A DNA stretch of 9,057 bases from Candidatus Zhuqueibacterota bacterium 4484_188 (GTDB lineage Bacteria > Calditrichota > Calditrichia > RBG-13-44-9). A program made the translations under genes and the position numbers. The stretch is from positions 1 to 9,057 of the forward strand of contig MVCZ01000043.1 in assembly GCA_002049825.1 (NCBI GenBank). Reading direction: 5' to 3'. The stretch's first letter is position 1. Each line of letters opens with the position of its first letter. Shown here piece after piece: positions 5,952 to 9,057 of the stretch. The notes under the pieces were generated by a model, which had not been told where the DNA came from, made no database searches, and worked only from the letters and a program-made list of their open reading frames with translations.

Positions 5952-6122
5952 GATTTAGGATAAGACCAAAATGTTTAGTATGATCACACTTATGATTGGA
6001 CAATACTGTCATTCCCACCCGTGGGTGAGTTTATACAATGTTTGTGCAACGGGACTCCTTACGGGAAACCCGGTCATTTGTAAAAGTGTGAAGTCGATTC
6101 ATTTTAACAACGGTTCAAGGTC

Positions 6123-8390
6123 TTGAAAAATTCAATTGCCAACAGGTTCGCTTATTTTTCATTCACCCTGGTCGTTCTTCTGTTCTTTTTCCACTTTTCT
6201 TTCGCCGGAAATTCGTCCGGCAAAATCAGTGGCGTGGTAATTGACAAAAATACCCGGCAACCATTAGCAGGAGTAAACATCCTGGTGCTGGGCAGTAAAA
6301 CCGGCGCCGCTTCGGATGAGGACGGGTATTTCCTCATCAAAAATCTGCCGCCGGGCAGCTATAACCTGGGGTTCTACTACCTAGGCTACAAAACAATTCT
6401 GAAATCGAATATCATCGTGAATCCCCGGCGGGTTACCCGCCTGCGCCTGGAAATGGAACCGGACATTTTGCAGAGCGAAACGGTGGAGGTCACCGCCAGT
6501 TATTTTGAGAAACCTCGCGAAGCGGTCACCAGCACCCGCAGCATCGATTTCGAGGAAATTCGCCGCGACCCCGGCTCGGCGCTGGATATTCAGCGGGTGA
6601 TGCAGGCGCTGCCGGCGGTGGTCTCGGGAACCGACCAGAACAACGAAATTATTGTGCGCGGCGGCATGCCCGGCGAAAACTTATTCCTGATGGACAACAT
6701 CGAAATATCCAATCCTAACCATTTCGGCGAGCAAGGCACCGGCGGCGGACCGATTAATATGGTCAACACCTTTATGGTGCGGAAAGTCGATTTTTATGCC
6801 GGCGCCTTTTCGGCGAAATACGGCGATAAAGCCTCTTCGGTAATGAATATTCTACTGCGGGACGGTAACCCGAAAAAATATTCCGGCGATTTTGAACTGG
6901 GAATGGCGGGCACCGGAATGCTCTTCGAAGGACCGCTGTCAACCGGGAATGGCAGTTTTATTCTCTCGGCACGCAAAAGCTTTCTGGACTTGATTATTCG
7001 CTCGACCGGACTCACCGCCGTTCCCAAATATTATAATTTGCAGGGGAAGGTCACCCTGCAACTCAACCGAAAAAACAAGCTGCTGCTCAACGGTATTTAC
7101 GGCGCCGATAAGATAAAAATTGAGAACGAAGGCACTGGTGGCTATACTCGTGGTGCGGAAAATGTGGACTACGCCGGTGACCAGTACGCCACCGGGGCAA
7201 CCCTGCAGACCTTCTGGTCAAAGAATATGTTTTCAACCACAACAGTTGCTACCACTCAAAATAAATGGCAAATAGACGTCTACCGCCTGCCGGGCAGAGA
7301 CACCTATTTTCAGAACAACTCCACTGAAACCGAGTACCAGTTTAAAACCGACTTTGTGTACCAGGCAAACCGAATGCTGAAATTGAACTGGGGCGCTTCT
7401 CATAAAATCGCAGATTTCCATCACAACCTGTGGCTGGAACCGGATACTATTTTCTGGTACTCGAAACCGGGTGCTCCACCGGACAGCATTTTCCGCAGCT
7501 ATCCCGGCTGGTTCGATAAGCAAAAAGTGCAATCGAGAAAAGAGGCAGTCTACGTTCAAATGTCGATTGACCTGCTGAAAAGAATGCGTTTCACCGGCGG
7601 GCTGCGCTACGATTATTTTGATTACAATCGATTCTCCTCCTGGAGCCCGCGGTTGGGCTTCTCTTATTCTCTGGGCGCCAGAACCACGCTGAACTTTGCT
7701 TACGGCGTACATTACCAGTCGCCCGCCTACTTAGCACTAACCGCAAACCCGAAAAACCGGTATCTGAAAAACAAATATACCCGCCAGTATGTGGTTGGAT
7801 TTGAGAAATTGCTCCGGGAAGATATCAAGTTTACCCTGGAAGCGTATTATAAATCCTATTACGATGTGCCGGTACTGCGCAGCTTGACTACCGCCGATCC
7901 GTTTGACGACTTCCAGGGAGAGCGGGTAAATGCCGGGCGGGGCGAAGCAAAAGGAATCGAGCTGTTTTTTCAGAAAAAATTGACCGGCAAATTTTCCACT
8001 ACCGTCAGTTATTCCCATTCACATGCCCGTGCAAAAGACCCGCGCTTTGGCACCTACTACAACTGGGATTACGATTACCGGGATGTTTTCACTTTTATCG
8101 GCGGATACAAAATGCGGCTCAATTTGCACACCTGGTACCAAGCGTTAAAGAACAAATGGTGGTACAAAGCAACCTCCTGGATTTTACCGCTTGCTGATGA
8201 AGTGGAGGTGAGTCTGCGCTTCCGCTACCTTGGCGGCAGACCGTACACCCCGCCGGTCTATCATCCTGAATTCCGCCGGCATAATTTATGGGAGTATCAA
8301 TACAACGACGATGGCAGTCGGGAAAATGTGCTCCAGTTCGAAGTTTTTCCGGTGGGGGGCGTGGAGATTGATCAAAACCAGGTTGAATAG
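6123..8390 (+). CDS. TonB-dependent outer-membrane receptor
   Basis: This is a TonB-dependent receptor, a 22-strand outer-membrane barrel gated by a plug and powered through TonB/ExbBD. The substrate cannot be told from sequence. Order: signal peptide (about 1-28, ending FSFAG), carboxypeptidase-D regulatory-like domain (34-112; GKISGVVID...PLAGVNILVLG), TonB-box-like ETVEVTA (119-125), plug with IIVRGGMPGENLFLMDNIEI (176-195), then barrel to the end. TTG is taken as the start because an in-frame stop lies at 6105-6107 and the next possible starts would lose the basic n-region; no good ribosome binding site precedes it. The C-terminus is odd. PVYHPEFRR (711-719) runs directly into HNLWEYQYNDDG, leaving no room for the barrel strands and NVYNR-like motif I would expect between them, and the protein ends ...GGVEIDQNQVE without the usual terminal aromatic. 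It may therefore fold poorly. No partner lipoprotein (SusD) gene is adjacent. Confidence 0.9.
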   Translation: MKNSIANRFAYFSFTLVVLLFFFHFSFAGNSSGKISGVVIDKNTRQPLAGVNILVLGSKTGAASDEDGYFLIKNLPPGSYNLGFYYLGYKTILKSNIIVNPRRVTRLRLEMEPDILQSETVEVTASYFEKPREAVTSTRSIDFEEIRRDPGSALDIQRVMQALPAVVSGTDQNNEIIVRGGMPGENLFLMDNIEISNPNHFGEQGTGGGPINMVNTFMVRKVDFYAGAFSAKYGDKASSVMNILLRDGNPKKYSGDFELGMAGTGMLFEGPLSTGNGSFILSARKSFLDLIIRSTGLTAVPKYYNLQGKVTLQLNRKNKLLLNGIYGADKIKIENEGTGGYTRGAENVDYAGDQYATGATLQTFWSKNMFSTTTVATTQNKWQIDVYRLPGRDTYFQNNSTETEYQFKTDFVYQANRMLKLNWGASHKIADFHHNLWLEPDTIFWYSKPGAPPDSIFRSYPGWFDKQKVQSRKEAVYVQMSIDLLKRMRFTGGLRYDYFDYNRFSSWSPRLGFSYSLGARTTLNFAYGVHYQSPAYLALTANPKNRYLKNKYTRQYVVGFEKLLREDIKFTLEAYYKSYYDVPVLRSLTTADPFDDFQGERVNAGRGEAKGIELFFQKKLTGKFSTTVSYSHSHARAKDPRFGTYYNWDYDYRDVFTFIGGYKMRLNLHTWYQALKNKWWYKATSWILPLADEVEVSLRFRYLGGRPYTPPVYHPEFRRHNLWEYQYNDDGSRENVLQFEVFPVGGVEIDQNQVE

Positions 8391-8487
8391 AATTTACATT
8401 GGCGGAAATATATTTAAGGCCTGAACGAAAAACAAACGTAGAATTGAAAGACATTATTTATTGGCGAGCGTTGAAATTTTTTATGAA

Positions 8488-8501
8488 GTCCCATTAGGGA
8501 C
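8488..8501. repeat. GTCCC hairpin (box A), isolated copy
   Basis: GTCCC-ATTA-GGGAC forms a 5-bp stem followed by GACTGAAAATG. The same order (a GTCCC-like hairpin, then GGCTGAAAATAG) occurs at 8826-8850. This looks like the start of a repeat unit whose second hairpin is missing. Confidence 0.6.
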
Positions 8502-8556
8502 GACTGAAAATGAACGGAAGATTTGCAGGAAATACCAAATAACAAATATCAAATCG

Positions 8557-8660
8557 CAAATAAATTCCAATATCCAAAAACCAAATTCCAAACAACGGAA
8601 ATCGGAATTCTCGGAACCAGTCTCCGGTTTCGAGTTTTAAGCCGAATATTTTTCCGCCGG
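8557..8660. repeat. 104-bp direct repeat, left copy
   Basis: This matches 8954-9057 at a constant offset of 397 with about 8 mismatches by my count. Similarity continues upstream (GGAAAT.CCAAATA...) with a short indel. The left part is A-rich and built on the words AAATTCCAA and CAAATATC. The right part is the conserved block CAGTCTCCGGTTTCGAGTT...AAGCCGAATATTTTTCCGCCGG. Confidence 0.85.
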
Positions 8661-8700
8661 CTGTAAACGCACTTTCATTTGCCCGGGTGTTCTTTCATTC

Positions 8701-8784
8701 GTCCCTTTTGGGACTTTATGGTAAAACGGACAATATTTCCCCGGCATGAATGCCGGGGCTATTTTCGGTTGTCCCTTTGGGACA
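8701..8784. repeat. Composite hairpin repeat unit, minus orientation
   Basis: Three hairpins in order: GTCCC-TTTT-GGGAC (8701-8714), CCCCGGCA-TGAA-TGCCGGGG (8739-8758, perfect 8-bp stem) and TGTCCC-TTT-GGGACA (8770-8784). The linker CTATTTTCGGTT before the last hairpin is, on the other strand, AACCGAAAATAG. That matches the linker of the neighbouring unit at 8826-8871, so the two units face each other. Confidence 0.75.
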
Positions 8785-8825
8785 GTTCGCGTCAAAATCC
8801 CAGGTGGACGGTTTTGCTGAAAAAA

Positions 8826-8912
8826 ATCCCGACAGGGATGGCTGAAAATAGCCCGCCGATTCATCGGTGGGGAATGTACGCACACCAGAGAGTAAAGAGC
8901 CCCAGCAGGGAC
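8826..8912. repeat. Composite hairpin repeat unit, plus orientation
   Basis: ATCCC-GACA-GGGAT (8826-8839) is followed by GGCTGAAAATAG and then a 9-bp hairpin at 8852-8871 (CCCGCCGAT with ATCGGTGGG, one G-T pair). After about 30 bases there is a degenerate CCC/GGGAC stem (8900-8912) and another GACTAAAAA linker. The layout is the reverse complement of the unit at 8701-8784, but the hairpin sequences differ, so base pairing is kept while sequence drifts. Confidence 0.65.
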
Positions 8913-8953
8913 GACTAAAAAGGTGCAGGAACGGGGCAGGAAATTCCAAATAT

Positions 8954-9057
8954 CAAATAAATTCCAATATCCAAAAACAAAATTCCAAGCAGCGGAAATC
9001 CGAATACCCGGAATCAGTCTCCGGTTTCGAGTTCTAAGCCGAATATTTTTCCGCCGG
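8954..9057. repeat. 104-bp direct repeat, right copy (runs to window edge)
   Basis: This is the second copy of the repeat at 8557-8660. It reaches the last base of the window, so its true right end cannot be seen. Together the copies bracket 293 bases of hairpin units. Confidence 0.82.

Larger units (their letters stand above)
5801..6122. other. Intergenic region between S49 and TonB receptor genes
   Basis: This 322-base gap holds no credible gene. It contains a small hairpin just after the S49 stop, a large two-part inverted repeat (5878-5951), CACCC-GT-GGGTG (6017-6028) and a long-range 7-bp inverted repeat (CACACTT 5985-5991 with AAGTGTG 6084-6090) enclosing the presumed leader of the receptor gene. 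I did not recognise a known riboswitch, and no promoter was convincing. Confidence 0.65.
8391..9057. other. Gene-free repeat region
   Basis: These 667 bases after the receptor gene hold only repeats: an isolated hairpin (8488-8501), two 104-bp direct repeats (8557-8660 and 8954-9057) and, between them, a cluster of five short hairpins. Open frames on both strands of 60-80 codons follow the palindromes and lack ribosome binding sites or protein-like composition. No terminator for the receptor gene is evident in 8391-8480. Confidence 0.75.

Noticed and set aside
6017..6060. CACCCGTGGGTG and GGGACTCCTTACGGGAAACCC as a terminator
   Set aside because: The stems are short, no T-run follows and the position is far from the S49 stop. 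They are more likely part of the receptor leader.
6077..6106. TTTG plus TTCATTTTA as a receptor promoter
   Set aside because: The -7 element matches only four of six fixed positions and would leave a leader of about ten bases, so I did not call it.
5960..6122. Cobalamin or other riboswitch ahead of the TonB receptor
   Set aside because: A structured leader is plausible, but I could not find the conserved cobalamin-box sequence or any other riboswitch core.
8637..8949. Small open frames on both strands in the terminal repeat region
   Set aside because: They are created by the hairpin repeats, which avoid stops in several frames by chance. No start signals are present.

Overview
The window looks like chromosomal sequence from a Gram-negative bacterium of the FCB superphylum (Bacteroidetes, Ignavibacteria, Calditrichaeota or KSB1 type). 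No marker gene fixes the lineage more closely. Three points support this: a TonB-dependent receptor that begins with a carboxypeptidase-D regulatory-like domain, a signal-peptide-bearing S49 peptidase with a barrel-like N-terminal region, and promoter-like sequences close to the Bacteroidetes TTTG/TAnnTTTG consensus. The DNA is mixed: about three quarters codes for four proteins, and the rest is unusually long intergenic DNA packed with inverted and direct repeats.

Layout. Positions 1-360 hold no gene but contain a CAGGCAGGC-type hairpin and an array of small hairpins separated by AATGAC. Next is a secreted C1B cysteine aminopeptidase of the bleomycin hydrolase/PepC family (361-1761, +). A convergent intergenic region (1762-1983) carries two copies of a 59-bp hairpin repeat. 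On the minus strand lies a 2,4-dienoyl-CoA-reductase-like SDR (1984-2640) that seems to have lost about 65 residues of its Rossmann fold in frame. The 736-bp region that follows holds a 324-bp nested imperfect palindrome (2889-3212), whose right end carries a good promoter candidate reading toward the next gene. That gene (3377-5800, +) encodes an 807-residue SppA-type S49 peptidase with a predicted outer-membrane barrel region in front. After a structured gap (5801-6122) comes a TonB-dependent receptor (6123-8390, +) starting at TTG, whose C-terminal strands look partly deleted. The last 667 bases hold hairpin repeats framed by two 104-bp direct repeats, the second running off the window edge.

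The four genes are widely spaced and probably transcribed separately; I see no operon. Three products (peptidase, SppA-like, TonB receptor) are predicted to be exported to the periplasm or outer membrane and could share a role in envelope peptide turnover and uptake, but nothing in the sequence ties them together. The SDR would act in the cytoplasm on unsaturated acyl-CoA if it works at all. I did not find a clear new defence or mobile system. The most unusual items are the barrel-S49 fusion, the 324-bp palindromic element with an outward promoter, the layered intergenic repeats, and two in-frame internal deletions in one short window.
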